A stretch of 64,000 bases of DNA from Tenggerimyces flavus (lineage in GTDB: Bacteria; Actinomycetota; Actinomycetes; Propionibacteriales; Actinopolymorphaceae): the NCBI RefSeq assembly GCF_016907715.1, contig NZ_JAFBCM010000001.1, positions 6,696,001 to 6,760,000 of the forward strand, given 5' to 3'. The translations under genes were made by a program, and so were the position numbers. Positions 16,589 to 26,154 of the stretch are shown in pieces; position 1 is the stretch's first letter, and every line of letters starts with the position of its first letter. A model generated the notes under the pieces. It had not been told where the DNA came from. It made no database searches and saw only the letters and a program-made list of their open reading frames with translations.

Positions 16589-17428
16589 ATGAACGCTGGC
16601 GCCGCGATGGCGCGGGCATTGTGTGCCATTGACGTCCGCCGAGGGGTGCTGGAAAGGTACCGACATGTGAGCCAGGTGGCGGACTTGCTCGAGAATTGGG
16701 ACCGCAGCGTTGATTATTGGGAAGTGTTCAGCGCGCTTAACGCGAATGACCCCGCCATCGATGTCTACCGGGTTCTGAGTGCGCGGTTCGGCGGCCCTTC
16801 GGTCGAGTACGGAGTCGGCCTGGGGCGTGTCGCCGCGAAGGTGCGGCCGACGTTCGGGGTGGACATCTCACCACGGATGATCGAGAAAGCCCAGGTGAGC
16901 GCCGACCTCGCGGCGACCAGACTGCTCGTCGCGGACATGGCCGACGTCGTCCTTCCGGAACTGGTCAGCTATTCGTACGTGGCATTCAGCCACTTCAATG
17001 CCTTCGACCATTCGGAGCTGTTCGGTTCGTTCGCCAACATCCGGAAGAACAGCCTGGACGGTGGCGGGTTCGTTTTCGATATGCGTACGCCGGCGCGATA
17101 TCGAGGACTGCAGAGCAGGCTCGGTGAGCGCTTTCTCGGCCATTCTGGCGACGGCTGGGAATTCTGGGTGACCTTCGGGCAACGGGAGCGCGATCTGTTC
17201 TCGATCACCTGTGAGTACCAGGTGCTCGGCGGCCAGAGCACGACCATCGGGCCGTTCCTGGAACGGGCGTACTCGGACGAGCAGGTCGCCGAACTGCTCC
17301 TCGACGCCGGCTGGGAGCTGGTGGAGCCGGACAGCTACGCCTCGGTCGATCCGTACCGCGGCTCGGTCACCGATCGGCTGTGGGTGGTGCAGGCGAGGTC
17401 AGGACCGCTGCGATCCGGAAGGAGGTGA
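16589..17428 (+). CDS. SAM-dependent methyltransferase next to a nonapeptide gene
   Basis: 279 residues. Around position 70-130 it shows a degenerate SAM-binding site (VEYGVGLGRVAAKVRPTFGVDIS), an acidic loop and LLVADMADVVLPELVSYSYVAF. These fit a class I methyltransferase of the Methyltransf_25 type, with GGFVFDMRTP as the later strand. GC content is a little lower at its 5' end. The first codons are uncertain; starts at 16589 and at the internal ATG near 16607 are both possible. Its stop codon is embedded in the ribosome-binding site of a nine-codon gene, so the two are translationally coupled. Confidence 0.75.
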   Translation: MNAGAAMARALCAIDVRRGVLERYRHVSQVADLLENWDRSVDYWEVFSALNANDPAIDVYRVLSARFGGPSVEYGVGLGRVAAKVRPTFGVDISPRMIEKAQVSADLAATRLLVADMADVVLPELVSYSYVAFSHFNAFDHSELFGSFANIRKNSLDGGGFVFDMRTPARYRGLQSRLGERFLGHSGDGWEFWVTFGQRERDLFSITCEYQVLGGQSTTIGPFLERAYSDEQVAELLLDAGWELVEPDSYASVDPYRGSVTDRLWVVQARSGPLRSGRR

Positions 17429-17433
17429 ACGCG

Positions 17434-17463
17434 ATGACGAAGAGCATCTTCAGCATCTTCTAG
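17434..17463 (+). CDS. nine-codon gene, MTKSIFSIF
   Basis: ATG 17434 to TAG 17463. It is preceded by an essentially perfect Shine-Dalgarno sequence (GGAAGGAGGTGA, 17417-17428) whose last bases are the stop codon of the methyltransferase gene, with five bases to the ATG. The product MTKSIFSIF contains a tandem SIF-SIF. Such a strong site for so short a frame suggests either a real micro-peptide, possibly a substrate of the adjacent methyltransferase, or the stump of a gene cut off by the repeat element that begins at the TAG. I cannot decide between these. Confidence 0.45.
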   Translation: MTKSIFSIF

Positions 17464-17625
17464 GCTCGGGATTTCAGGTGTTGGTGGGCGACATTGGCCT
17501 GTGAAAGACAAACGGCCGCCTTACGCGGCCGGTGGCCCCATTACCTGGCGTCCACCTCACGTAAAGGGGCCAACGATCATGTAAACATGATCGTTGGCCC
17601 CAGGGCGTGCCCGGACCGGTCGAAC
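17460..17625 (+). repeat. palindromic intergenic element, copy 1
   Basis: Starts CTAGGCTCGGGATTTC at the nonapeptide stop codon. It contains the hairpin segment ATTACCTGG...CACGTAA, then a palindrome at 17566-17601 with 17-bp arms around AA. Relative to the other copies both arms carry a paired change (AACGATC/GATCGTT), which keeps symmetry. It sits between convergent genes and ends near CCGGACCGGTCGAACC. The rest of the 197-bp gap holds nothing else. Confidence 0.85.
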
Positions 17626-17660
17626 CAAACCGCATCTCCGCCGCGAGGCGGGGAGCTGAC

Positions 17661-19211
17661 CTACGTCTTGGTCATCCCCGCCTTGTCGGCTGCCGCCGCG
17701 TTCGCGGATGCGGCGACCTTGTCGCGAGCCATCTCCTCCACCGACTTCACCGCCAGTCGGGCCGCGCCCTCCGTCTGTACCGTGCGTACGCGAGTGCCGG
17801 AGCGTTCGGCGGCGGCGAGACGCTCTCGGGCTGGGGAGATCTCGGCCGCGAAGTTCGGGAGCCACTCGGCCTGCGCGACCAGCATCTCGTCGGTGAGCTG
17901 CCACACCTCCTCCGGATTGCACACCGCACCCACCAGCGGGTCGTGCAGCATCGACTGCTTCAGCAGGCTGACATCGCCGTGGACCGCGGCCTCCTTGCCC
18001 ATCTCCTGGACGCGCACGCTCGCCGACACCGTCGCCGCGCAGGCGAGTGGCAGGTCACCGACCACGGGGATGCTCATGCCGTTGCGGTCGACGTAGCCCG
18101 GGACCTCGACGACGCATCCCTCCGGCAGGTTGGTGATGTAGCCGCGGTTCGGAACGTTGAAGTGCCCGCGATAGACGCGTCCGGTCTCCAGCCCCTCGAG
18201 GATGTACGAGCCGTGCTCCTCGCTGCGATCGGCGGCCGTGATCGGCTTGGGGTCCTCGCGCATCCAGTTGGGGAAGTCGGTCTCGAACCAGTTGCGGCCC
18301 TCGGTCGTCACCCGCAGGTAGCCGCCGGTCTCGCCGTTGATCCAGCTGGACAGGTCGATCCACTGCGGGATCTCGTCGACCCGCTTGCGGTACCAGGGCA
18401 CGTACTCCGACAAGTGACCATTGGACTCGGTGCTGTAGTAGCCGAACCGCCGCAGGACGTCGATCCGCACCTTCTCGGTCCGCGGGTACGTCGGGTGCCC
18501 CTCGAACAGCTCCAGCATGCGCGGGATCATGTCGATGCCGCGCCAACTCACCTGTACGTACCACGTCTGGTGGTTGATCCCGGCCGCCACGATGTCGACG
18601 TCGCGTCGGTGCAGCGTCTCGCCCGGACCGATCAGGCCTTCCTTCCGAGCCCACACCTCGATGCACCGCGTGATCTGCCAGTGACCGCCCTGCACGCCGT
18701 GGCAGAGGCCGACGGTCCGGACGCCGCCGTACTCGTTGCACGCCCAGGTGTTCATGGCCATCGGGTTGGAGTAGTTGAGGAACAGCGCGTCTGGCTTGGC
18801 GACCTCGCGGATGTCCTTGCAGAAGTCGAGCAGCACCGGGATGGTGCGCTGGGCGTACATGATGCCGCCGGCGCAGAGCGTGTCACCGACGCACTGGTCG
18901 ACGCCGTACTTCAGCGGGATCTCGATGTCGGTGCGGAACGCGTCGAGCCCGCCCACCCGCACGGTCGAGAACACGTAGTCCGCGTCGGCGATCGCGGCCC
19001 GACGGTCGGTGGTCGGCACGATCGTCGCCGGCAGCTTCGTCGCTTCGATGTCACGCCGGCACAGGGCGGTGACCATCTCCAGGTTGCGTTCGGAGATGTC
19101 GGCGAACGCGAACGTCGTGTCGGCGAACTCGGGCACGGTGAGGAGGTCACGCAGCAGCCGCCTGGTGAAGCCCAACGAACCGGCGCCGACCATCGCAATC
19201 TTCAAGGCCAT
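17661..19211 (-). CDS. glycoside hydrolase family 4 (NAD-dependent)
   Basis: 516 residues from ATG 19211. The N-terminal Rossmann motif KIAMVGAGSLGFTRRLLRDL binds NAD+. GH4 landmarks follow: NYSNPMAMNTWA, GLCHGVQGGHW (metal-binding Cys/His) and GINHQTWY. GH4 enzymes cleave alpha- or beta-glycosides by oxidation-elimination using NAD+ and Mn2+ and act in the cytoplasm. The overall pattern suggests an alpha-glucosidase/galactosidase/galacturonidase-type member, but the substrate is not fixed by these motifs. No sugar transporter is adjacent. It lies 80 bp downstream of the cyclase-ATPase regulator on the same strand. Confidence 0.92.
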   Translation of the reverse strand: MALKIAMVGAGSLGFTRRLLRDLLTVPEFADTTFAFADISERNLEMVTALCRRDIEATKLPATIVPTTDRRAAIADADYVFSTVRVGGLDAFRTDIEIPLKYGVDQCVGDTLCAGGIMYAQRTIPVLLDFCKDIREVAKPDALFLNYSNPMAMNTWACNEYGGVRTVGLCHGVQGGHWQITRCIEVWARKEGLIGPGETLHRRDVDIVAAGINHQTWYVQVSWRGIDMIPRMLELFEGHPTYPRTEKVRIDVLRRFGYYSTESNGHLSEYVPWYRKRVDEIPQWIDLSSWINGETGGYLRVTTEGRNWFETDFPNWMREDPKPITAADRSEEHGSYILEGLETGRVYRGHFNVPNRGYITNLPEGCVVEVPGYVDRNGMSIPVVGDLPLACAATVSASVRVQEMGKEAAVHGDVSLLKQSMLHDPLVGAVCNPEEVWQLTDEMLVAQAEWLPNFAAEISPARERLAAAERSGTRVRTVQTEGAARLAVKSVEEMARDKVAASANAAAADKAGMTKT

Positions 19212-19290
19212 GGCTCCACCATCGCCTCCCCCGGGCTGTCCGGTGGCGCCCGGTGACCGCACGCGGTCGGCCGAAGTTGGCCGTGCTCCT

Positions 19291-22200
19291 TCAGAGCTGG
19301 GCCTCGGCGGTCAGGCGCTCGAGGCCCTGGGTGGTCGTCCATGCGCCGACGACGTTGCCCTTGGCCTCGTACAGGGCGTGGGCTCGCTGGAGTACGGAGC
19401 GAGCCTCGTCGCCGCGCCCGGCGGGCTGGAGCAGCCGACCGAGATCGTCGAGGGTGTCGGCGATCATCGCGATGTCGTCGGTCTGCTCGGCGAGGTCGAG
19501 CGCCGCCCGTACGAGCGTGATCGCCTCCTCGGTGGCGCCGCGCGCCGCGAGAATGCCTGCCTGCGCGGTCCGCCACAGCACCTGGGTCGCCAGGTCGTCC
19601 TCGGCGCCGATGTCCTTGCTGAGCTGGACGAGGACGTGAGCGTCGTCGAGCTTGCCCTGCGCGACGAGGGCTTGCGCGAGCTGGGCGGCCACCGTGGAGA
19701 GGAAGCCCTGCTCGCCGAGCTCGACGGTCGCGTCGTACGCCGTGCGGAAGGCACGTTCGGCGGCTACCGGGTCGCCGGCCATCAGCTCGATGGAGCCGAG
19801 CGTGCCCCCGATGAACGCCTCGTGCATGCGAAGGCGGAGCTCGGTCAGCATGGACCTGGACCTCGCCACCAGGTCACGCGCCTCGTCGAACCTCCCGTCC
19901 ATCGCACGCGAGGTCGCGAGTGACCGCAGCGCCTGCGCCTGGCCCACCCCGATGCCCGGCGAGGACGCGAGGAACGCCTCCGAGCGTCGGGCCACCTCCG
20001 CCGCGGTCGACGGCCCGTGAACGGCGGCACCCAGGTACTGGCCAAGTGCCTCGGACTCGTCCCACCGCGATCCCGACCTGCGCGCGTGCTCGAGGCCTCG
20101 CTCGAACGCGCTCCCCGCGTCGGCGAACCGCGACCGCGCCCAGTGCACGTGCCCGAGCAGCCGGTACGCGCGGGCAAGGCCGACCTCATCACCCAGCTCG
20201 CTCAGCGTCTCGATGAGCCCGCCGATCTGGTCCGCTTCCGCTGCCAGCTGCTTGGGATCGGTGGACTCCAGCAGGAGCAGGCGTACGACCTGGATGTGAG
20301 CGCCCAGACCGCGATCACCCGTTCGGTCCGCGACGGCCGCGGCCTCGGCCACGATCGTCTCGGCGCGTGCGAGGTCCCCTTCCTGGCTCCAGGCCTCGGC
20401 CAGGTCGGGAAGCAGCGCGCGGCGCTCGACATGGTCGGTCGGCAGCAGGTCCACCGAGCGAGACAGCAGGTCCGCCGCGGACGACATCGCGCCCTGGGCG
20501 AACGCGTGCCGTCCGGCCGTCGACAGGTGACCCGCCGCACGCACCCCGATCTCGGCGTCCCCCGTCGCCAGTCCGAGCTCGTACCGGTAGCGGTGGGCCT
20601 GCTCCAGGTGGAAGCCGAGGACTTCGTCCACGTCGGGACCTTCGCCACCGGTCATCTGCTCGTACCACTCCCCGAACCGCTCGTGCAGGGTGGCGCGCAG
20701 CTCCTTCGGCGTGCCTCGGTACGCGGCCATCTGCACGACCACGTGGTGGAAGCGGAACGCGTCTTCGCCGGCGAACGTCGACGTGTCCGGCCGAATCAGC
20801 TCCTTGCGAACCAGCGTCTGCAGGTGGCTTGCCAGCCGCGGCCGCGCTGCCTCGGGGGCGAGGGTCGCGACGGCGCCCCACCAGAAGACGCGGCCCACGA
20901 TCGAGGCGCAGCGCAGCACGGCACGTTCCTCCTCCGAGAGGCGGTCGAGCCGGGCACCGAGCAGCGCGTGGATCGAGGCGGGGACCTCGACGGTCGCCAG
21001 ATCCCCAACCACGGTGGCCAGATTGCCGTGCAGGAGCAGCCCGTCGTCCTCGAGCATGCGCAGCATCTCTTCCATGAAGAGCGGATTTCCTCCCGCGGAC
21101 TCCGCGATGCGTCGGGTCGTCTCCGGTCCCAGCCGGCGACCATCGAGCAGCACGGACATGAGCTCTTCGCTGTCGCCGTCGTCGAGCGGCACCAGCGCCA
21201 GGCTCGCGGCGTTCGACGTACCGGCTGCCCACGACGGGCGGGCGTCGGCGAGCTCGGGACGCGTGAGGCACAGCAAGAACAGCGCCACCCCGCGCGACCA
21301 GCCCGCGAGGTACTCGATCAGGTCGAGGAACGTCGACTCCGCCCAGTGCAGGTCGTCGACGACCAGCACGACAGGTCGGTCGCGACCCAGCCGCTCCAGC
21401 AGCCGGCGGATCGCCCAGAACGTCTCGCGGATCGCGGTCGGCTTGCCACCCAGGCCGGCGACCGCCGCGACGCGTTCGGCGACCAGCGGACCGTCGTCAG
21501 CGGAGGCGAGCAGCTCGTCGATCTTGGCGCGGCTGGCTTCGGGCGAATCGGCGTCGGAGATCGAGCACGCCTCCTTCACGAGCTCGGCGATCGGCCAGAA
21601 CGTCAGCCCGTCGCCGTACGGAGGACAATGGGCGTGCAGGACGAGGGTGCTGTCGCCGAGCCTGGCTTCGAACTCCCGCGCCAGCCGCGACTTGCCCACT
21701 CCCGCCGTGCCGCGCACGGTGAAGAGCGCGCACTCGCGAGCCGCGCGGGCACGGTCGAACGCCGACCGGATCGTCGCCAGTTCCTCGGCTCGTCCCACCA
21801 GCGGAGTATCGGAACGGACACTGATCGACGTCGGCCCCAAGGTGACCGACAGCAGGTCATACGCCCGGACGGGTGCCTGTTTCCCCTTCAGGGCAAGGGG
21901 CTTCGTCGGGGGCGCGTCGACATGGTCACGCACGAGGGCGTACGTGTCGGTGCCGAGGAAGATCTGCCCCGCACCGGCTGCCTGTTCCAGCCGCGCGGCC
22001 ACGTTCACCGCATCGCCGACCACCAGGGCCTCGCCGGCGTTCGGATCCCCGACGACGACCTCACCGGTGTTGACGCCGATGCGTACCCGCAGCTCGACAT
22101 TCCAACGCTGCTTGATCTCCGCGTTCAGTTCGGCAACAGCGTCACGGATCCCGTTCGCGGCCCGCACCGCTCGGAGGGCGTCGTCCTCGTGCAGCAGGGG

Positions 22201-22491
22201 AACGCCGAACACGGCCATCACGGCGTCGCCGATGAATTTCTCCACCGTTCCCCCGTGGTGTTCCACCGCCGCCCGCGAGGCACGGAAATACCGTGTCATC
22301 ACCTCCCGAACCGACTCGGGATCGAGCAGTTCGCCCATCGCGGTCGAACCGACGACGTCGCAGAACACCACCGTGACCGTCTTGCGTGCGCCGGGCGGTG
22401 CGGGTCCCGGCGATGGGAGGAATCCCCCACAGGACATGCAAAACCGGGCAAGCGACGGGTTGTCCTGGCCGCAGCCCGGGCAGAGCGGCAT
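19291..22491 (-). CDS. adenylate/guanylate cyclase domain-AAA ATPase-TPR regulator
   Basis: About 1066 residues. An N-terminal zinc ribbon (CPGCG...CMSCG) is followed by a class III nucleotidyl cyclase domain: TVTVVFCDVVGSTAMGE and VEKFIGDAVMAVFG with both metal aspartates, and GVNTGEVVVG. Next is an AAA/STAND ATPase (Walker A VRGTAGVGKSRLA, Walker B VVLVVDDLHWAES), then a long TPR-like helical C-terminus. This architecture is common in actinobacteria; it may make cAMP or act as a nucleotide-gated switch. The start is placed at ATG 22491, where the zinc ribbon begins; ATG 22521 is an alternative. Neither has a clear ribosome-binding site. Confidence 0.9.
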   Translation of the reverse strand: MPLCPGCGQDNPSLARFCMSCGGFLPSPGPAPPGARKTVTVVFCDVVGSTAMGELLDPESVREVMTRYFRASRAAVEHHGGTVEKFIGDAVMAVFGVPLLHEDDALRAVRAANGIRDAVAELNAEIKQRWNVELRVRIGVNTGEVVVGDPNAGEALVVGDAVNVAARLEQAAGAGQIFLGTDTYALVRDHVDAPPTKPLALKGKQAPVRAYDLLSVTLGPTSISVRSDTPLVGRAEELATIRSAFDRARAARECALFTVRGTAGVGKSRLAREFEARLGDSTLVLHAHCPPYGDGLTFWPIAELVKEACSISDADSPEASRAKIDELLASADDGPLVAERVAAVAGLGGKPTAIRETFWAIRRLLERLGRDRPVVLVVDDLHWAESTFLDLIEYLAGWSRGVALFLLCLTRPELADARPSWAAGTSNAASLALVPLDDGDSEELMSVLLDGRRLGPETTRRIAESAGGNPLFMEEMLRMLEDDGLLLHGNLATVVGDLATVEVPASIHALLGARLDRLSEEERAVLRCASIVGRVFWWGAVATLAPEAARPRLASHLQTLVRKELIRPDTSTFAGEDAFRFHHVVVQMAAYRGTPKELRATLHERFGEWYEQMTGGEGPDVDEVLGFHLEQAHRYRYELGLATGDAEIGVRAAGHLSTAGRHAFAQGAMSSAADLLSRSVDLLPTDHVERRALLPDLAEAWSQEGDLARAETIVAEAAAVADRTGDRGLGAHIQVVRLLLLESTDPKQLAAEADQIGGLIETLSELGDEVGLARAYRLLGHVHWARSRFADAGSAFERGLEHARRSGSRWDESEALGQYLGAAVHGPSTAAEVARRSEAFLASSPGIGVGQAQALRSLATSRAMDGRFDEARDLVARSRSMLTELRLRMHEAFIGGTLGSIELMAGDPVAAERAFRTAYDATVELGEQGFLSTVAAQLAQALVAQGKLDDAHVLVQLSKDIGAEDDLATQVLWRTAQAGILAARGATEEAITLVRAALDLAEQTDDIAMIADTLDDLGRLLQPAGRGDEARSVLQRAHALYEAKGNVVGAWTTTQGLERLTAEAQL

Positions 22492-22572
22492 GGCGGAAAG
22501 TCTAAGCCGGGTTGCGGACATCGCGCCGGCATCCGAAGGAAGAGACGCGGCGCGTCCGCGCGTGCGCTGCAG

Positions 22573-22703
22573 GTGGTCGCCTCACCCGGCCAGTGGCCCC
22601 ATTACCTGGCGTCTACCCGGCGTAAAGCGGCCAATGATCATGTAGACATGATCATTGGCCCTGGGGGCGGACGGGTCGAACCGGCGGCCGGACGAAAGAT
22701 CGA
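22573..22703 (+). repeat. palindromic intergenic element, copy 2
   Basis: Runs from GGTCGCCTCACCCGGCCAGTGGCC to about GACGAAAGATCGAG. The central palindrome at 22629-22660 has 15-bp arms GGCCAATGATCATGT/ACATGATCATTGGCC around AG. Unlike most copies it lies between divergent genes (the cyclase regulator and the small AOC-like gene) and does not abut a stop codon. Confidence 0.85.
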
Positions 22704-22788
22704 GTCTGTGCGAGTTGGCCTTTCCGGGGACGCGTTCGCGTTACGCTGGCAGATCTCCGGCCGGGGTGGTTGAAGGGGAGGGCGAGCC

Positions 22789-23226
22789 GTGAGAGAGATG
22801 CCGACGCCGATCTTCGGTGTGCCTGTGATCAGTGAGGAACGCGCCGCGGAGAGCCGACTGCAGTTCGGCCGCGTCGAGGGCGACGACAGCCTCCGCACCG
22901 AGGACGTGTTCCTCGAGACGGACACCTGGGAACACGGCGACGAGGTCATCGGGGTTCTGTACCTGCGAGAGACCCGCACCGGAGCCGAAGGCCGCGTCCT
23001 GCTGACCGCGACCTTCGAGTTCTTCGACGCCGACCGCACAGACTCCCTCAGCGTGTCGGGCCCGGCGTCCACGACCGCCGGTCTGCTCAACTCCGGGCAG
23101 CTGGGCCTCTGCTCGGGCACCGGGCGATTCCGTCGCGTTTCGGGCACGGTCGAGTTCGAGTCGCGCAATCCGAAGCGCTGGTTCGTCCAGAGCCGAGACG
23201 ACGAAGACGAAGTCGGGCGACCCTGA
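22789..23226 (+). CDS. allene oxide cyclase/dirigent-like barrel protein
   Basis: 145 residues from GTG 22789, with GGGGAGGG upstream (ATG 22798 also possible). The C-terminal half GLCSGTGRFRRVSGTVEFES has the glycine-rich pattern of small AOC/dirigent-type beta-barrels (usually written GTGxYxxxxGxV). No signal peptide and no catalytic site are apparent. The function is unknown. It is followed by a SARP regulator 114 bp later on the same strand. Confidence 0.55.
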   Translation: MREMPTPIFGVPVISEERAAESRLQFGRVEGDDSLRTEDVFLETDTWEHGDEVIGVLYLRETRTGAEGRVLLTATFEFFDADRTDSLSVSGPASTTAGLLNSGQLGLCSGTGRFRRVSGTVEFESRNPKRWFVQSRDDEDEVGRP

Positions 23227-23340
23227 CGTACCTCGACTCGGCGTCGATCGGGACCCAGCGACGGTGCCTTGATGCCGATTTGTGCGCTCCTCGGTACGGT
23301 GGGGGTTCCGTCACTGCCAGACGCTGCTGGGGAGCGTGTC

Positions 23341-26154
23341 GTGGAGTTCGCCGTGCTCGGTCCGCTCCAGGTGCGAGATGACGAACGGTTGGTGGACCTC
23401 GCGCCATCGCAGAGCCGTCTTCTCGCGCTGTTGCTGTGCCGACCGAACCAGCCGGTGGCGGCTGGTGCTCTGGCGGCGGAGCTCTGGGGTGACGAGGACA
23501 ACGGAGGTCGTCGCCTTCAGCTGCTCGTCCACCGGGTACGCAACGCTCTGGGCGCGCGAGACCGGGTCGTTCACGAACGAGGCGGCTACTCCCTCAGAGT
23601 TCTGCCCGGAGAGCTCGACTCCGAGCGTTTCGGAACGCTGGCACGTGCCGGCGCGGAGGCACTGCGATCCGGCCAGCCGCATCCGGCCGTTCGCGATCTC
23701 GGGGACGCGTGCCGGTACTGGCGTGGTCCACCGTTCGACGGGCTCGACGACCTGCCCACGGTCGCGATCGAGGTCACCCGGCTGGACGACCTCAGGCTGT
23801 CGGCCCTGGAGCAGCTGCACATCGCGGAACTGGAGACCGGGCACGCCTCGGCCGCCGTCGCCGGGCTCGCCGAGCTGGTGGAACGTCATCCGCTGAAGGA
23901 GCGGCTGGGTGCACTGCTGATGATCGCGCTGCACCGTTGCGACCGTCGAGCGGAGGCCCTTGACGTCTACCAGCGCAGTCGTCGTGCCTTGATCGACGAA
24001 CTCGGTCTCGAGCCAGGTGCGGAGCTGCAACGCGTGCACGCGGCCATCCTCGGGGACCTCGTGCCTCAGATCGTCCTGTTCGGCGAGGACCGGGCAGCGC
24101 CGGCGATCGGCGAACGTGCCGCCACGGTGCCGCGTCAGCTCCCACCGGACACCGCGGGCTTCGTCGGGCGGACCGCGGAGCTCGACGAGCTGACCGACGT
24201 GGTGCGCCGCCGGGACTCCGCGGCAGCGACCCCCACGGTCGTGGCCATCGTCGGGGCGGCCGGCATCGGCAAGACCACCTTCGCCGTGCACTGGGCCCAT
24301 CGAGTCGCCGACGAGTATCCCGATGGTCAGGTCCGGATCGACCTGCGTGGTCACTCCGACCACGAGCCGGTCAGCGCGGCGGCCGTCCTGGGGACGATCC
24401 TGCGAGCATTCGACGTTCGCGCCTCCGAGCTTCCTGAGGGCGAGGACGAACGTTCGGCGTTGCTGCGGTCCCACCTGGCAGGCAAGCGCGTCCTGCTTCT
24501 CCTCGACAACGTGAGAAGTCCGGAGCAGGTCCGTCCGCTGCTGCCCGCCGCGGACTGCCTCGTCGTGGTCACCAGTCGCAACCAGCTCAGCGGCCTGTCG
24601 GTCCACGACTCGGCGCACCGGGTCACGCTCGACGTGCTCGAGCCCGCCGACGCTCTCCGCCTCCTGACCAGGGCAGTGGGTACGCGCCGCGCGACCCGAG
24701 AGCCGTCTTCGCTCGCCGAGCTCGCCCACCTCTGCGGCGGGATACCGCTCGCGCTGCGGATCGCCGGTGAACGCGCCACCCGCATCCCGGACCAGCCCTT
24801 GTCGGACCTGGTCGACGAGCTCGCCGGCGAGCGCGACCGGCTCGAGCACTTCGGCGACCTCGACGACGCGGCGGCCGATCTGCGCGCGGTGTTCTCGTGG
24901 TCCTATCACGCCCTCGACGCGGAATCGGCTCGGGCGTTCCGGTTGTTGGGGCTCCACCCGAGCAACACCTTCAGCCTGCCCGCGGCGGCGGTGCTCGTCG
25001 GCGAAAGTGTCGCGCGGACTCAGTCGATGGTCGACCGCCTCGTCTCGATCCACCTGCTCCAGCGACCACAGACGGACCGTTACGCGTTTCACGACCTGAT
25101 CCGGCTCTATGCCGCGGAACTGGCCCACCGGGAAGAATCCGAGTCGACTCGCGCCGACGCCACCCGCCGGATGTTGGATCTGTACCTGCAGACCGTGGCG
25201 GTCGCCCGCGACCACATCCGTCCGCGTACCGGCCTCGACGTGGTGATCGATCCGGCCGAGTCGTCTGTCGCGCCCCTGCCCCTCACCGACTCGGCGGAGG
25301 CAATCACCTGGCTGGAGACCGAGCGGCAGGTCCTGATCGACTGCGTCGGCGCGTCCGCGGACGGCGGATTCGACGACCATGCCTGGAAGATCGCGTGGTG
25401 CCTCCATTCGTTCTTCGATCACCAGCAACACCACGACGACTGGGTCAGCACCGCGACGATCGGCCTGGCCGCGGCGAAGAGGCTGGGCGGCGGACGGGCG
25501 GCGGCCCTGGCCGGCAACTGTCTCGGCTCCGCCCTCTTGGCCTCCTCCCGGATCGCCGAAGGGTTGGCCGCCTACGAGGACGCTCTCGCCGAGGCACGCC
25601 GCGTCGGCGACGTCATCAGGGAGCTCGTCCTGGTGTCGAACATCGGCTACGCCCACGCCAGGGCAGGCAGACACCAGGAAGCGATCGAGAACTACGAGCA
25701 CGCGGCAGTCGTCGGCGCCGGGTCGCAGCCTACGACGAACCTCGACCTCAACCTCGCGGCATCGCACGGGGCGCTCGGCAACTATCGCGAAGCGATCCGG
25801 TACAGCGAGCACGCCATCGAGACCTATCGCCGCCATGGAGAGCGGCTGTACGCGGCCATCGCACAGGTCAACCTCGCCGAAGCTCACCTGTGTCTCGGCG
25901 AGGTCGACCGCGCGGACGAGCTCTGTGAGGAAGCCCTCGCCGAGCTTCGATCCCTCGGTCAGACAACGAAAGGTGTCTCGAACGCGATGGTCGTGCGGGG
26001 CCGTATCCATCACGCTCGAGGCGACCGCGAGGCCGCACGCGAGGCATGGTCCCAAGCACGCGCCTATGTCGCGAGCTCGGAGAGTGAGCGCCTCGATCAG
26101 ATCGATGAGCTCTTCGACCGCCCCGACGAGTTCCGGAGCAGGACCGTGCACTGA
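23341..26154 (+). CDS. AfsR/SARP-family regulator 1 (BTAD-NB-ARC-TPR)
   Basis: 937 residues from GTG 23341, which has GGGGAG six bases upstream and begins VEFAVLGPLQV, the standard SARP N-terminus. In order: OmpR-like winged helix (about 1-95), BTAD (about 96-245; LDVYQRSRRALIDELGLEPGAELQ), NB-ARC with Walker A VGAAGIGKTTFAVHWA, and a TPR-like C-terminus. These proteins activate transcription from direct 11-bp repeats next to the -10 box. The triple 11-bp repeat at 28384-28411 is a possible local target (inference). Nothing shows which metabolite, if any, it senses. Confidence 0.92.
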   Translation: MEFAVLGPLQVRDDERLVDLAPSQSRLLALLLCRPNQPVAAGALAAELWGDEDNGGRRLQLLVHRVRNALGARDRVVHERGGYSLRVLPGELDSERFGTLARAGAEALRSGQPHPAVRDLGDACRYWRGPPFDGLDDLPTVAIEVTRLDDLRLSALEQLHIAELETGHASAAVAGLAELVERHPLKERLGALLMIALHRCDRRAEALDVYQRSRRALIDELGLEPGAELQRVHAAILGDLVPQIVLFGEDRAAPAIGERAATVPRQLPPDTAGFVGRTAELDELTDVVRRRDSAAATPTVVAIVGAAGIGKTTFAVHWAHRVADEYPDGQVRIDLRGHSDHEPVSAAAVLGTILRAFDVRASELPEGEDERSALLRSHLAGKRVLLLLDNVRSPEQVRPLLPAADCLVVVTSRNQLSGLSVHDSAHRVTLDVLEPADALRLLTRAVGTRRATREPSSLAELAHLCGGIPLALRIAGERATRIPDQPLSDLVDELAGERDRLEHFGDLDDAAADLRAVFSWSYHALDAESARAFRLLGLHPSNTFSLPAAAVLVGESVARTQSMVDRLVSIHLLQRPQTDRYAFHDLIRLYAAELAHREESESTRADATRRMLDLYLQTVAVARDHIRPRTGLDVVIDPAESSVAPLPLTDSAEAITWLETERQVLIDCVGASADGGFDDHAWKIAWCLHSFFDHQQHHDDWVSTATIGLAAAKRLGGGRAAALAGNCLGSALLASSRIAEGLAAYEDALAEARRVGDVIRELVLVSNIGYAHARAGRHQEAIENYEHAAVVGAGSQPTTNLDLNLAASHGALGNYREAIRYSEHAIETYRRHGERLYAAIAQVNLAEAHLCLGEVDRADELCEEALAELRSLGQTTKGVSNAMVVRGRIHHARGDREAAREAWSQARAYVASSESERLDQIDELFDRPDEFRSRTVH

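Noticed and set aside
17568-17599. CRISPR-type repeats
   Set aside because: The palindromes are single, dispersed copies kilobases apart with no spacer array or cas genes.
20017-22773. Very long open frame antisense to the cyclase-ATPase-TPR gene
   Set aside because: High GC keeps the opposite strand open. The translation is rich in Arg/Gly/Ala with no domain, while the minus strand shows complete cyclase and ATPase motifs.
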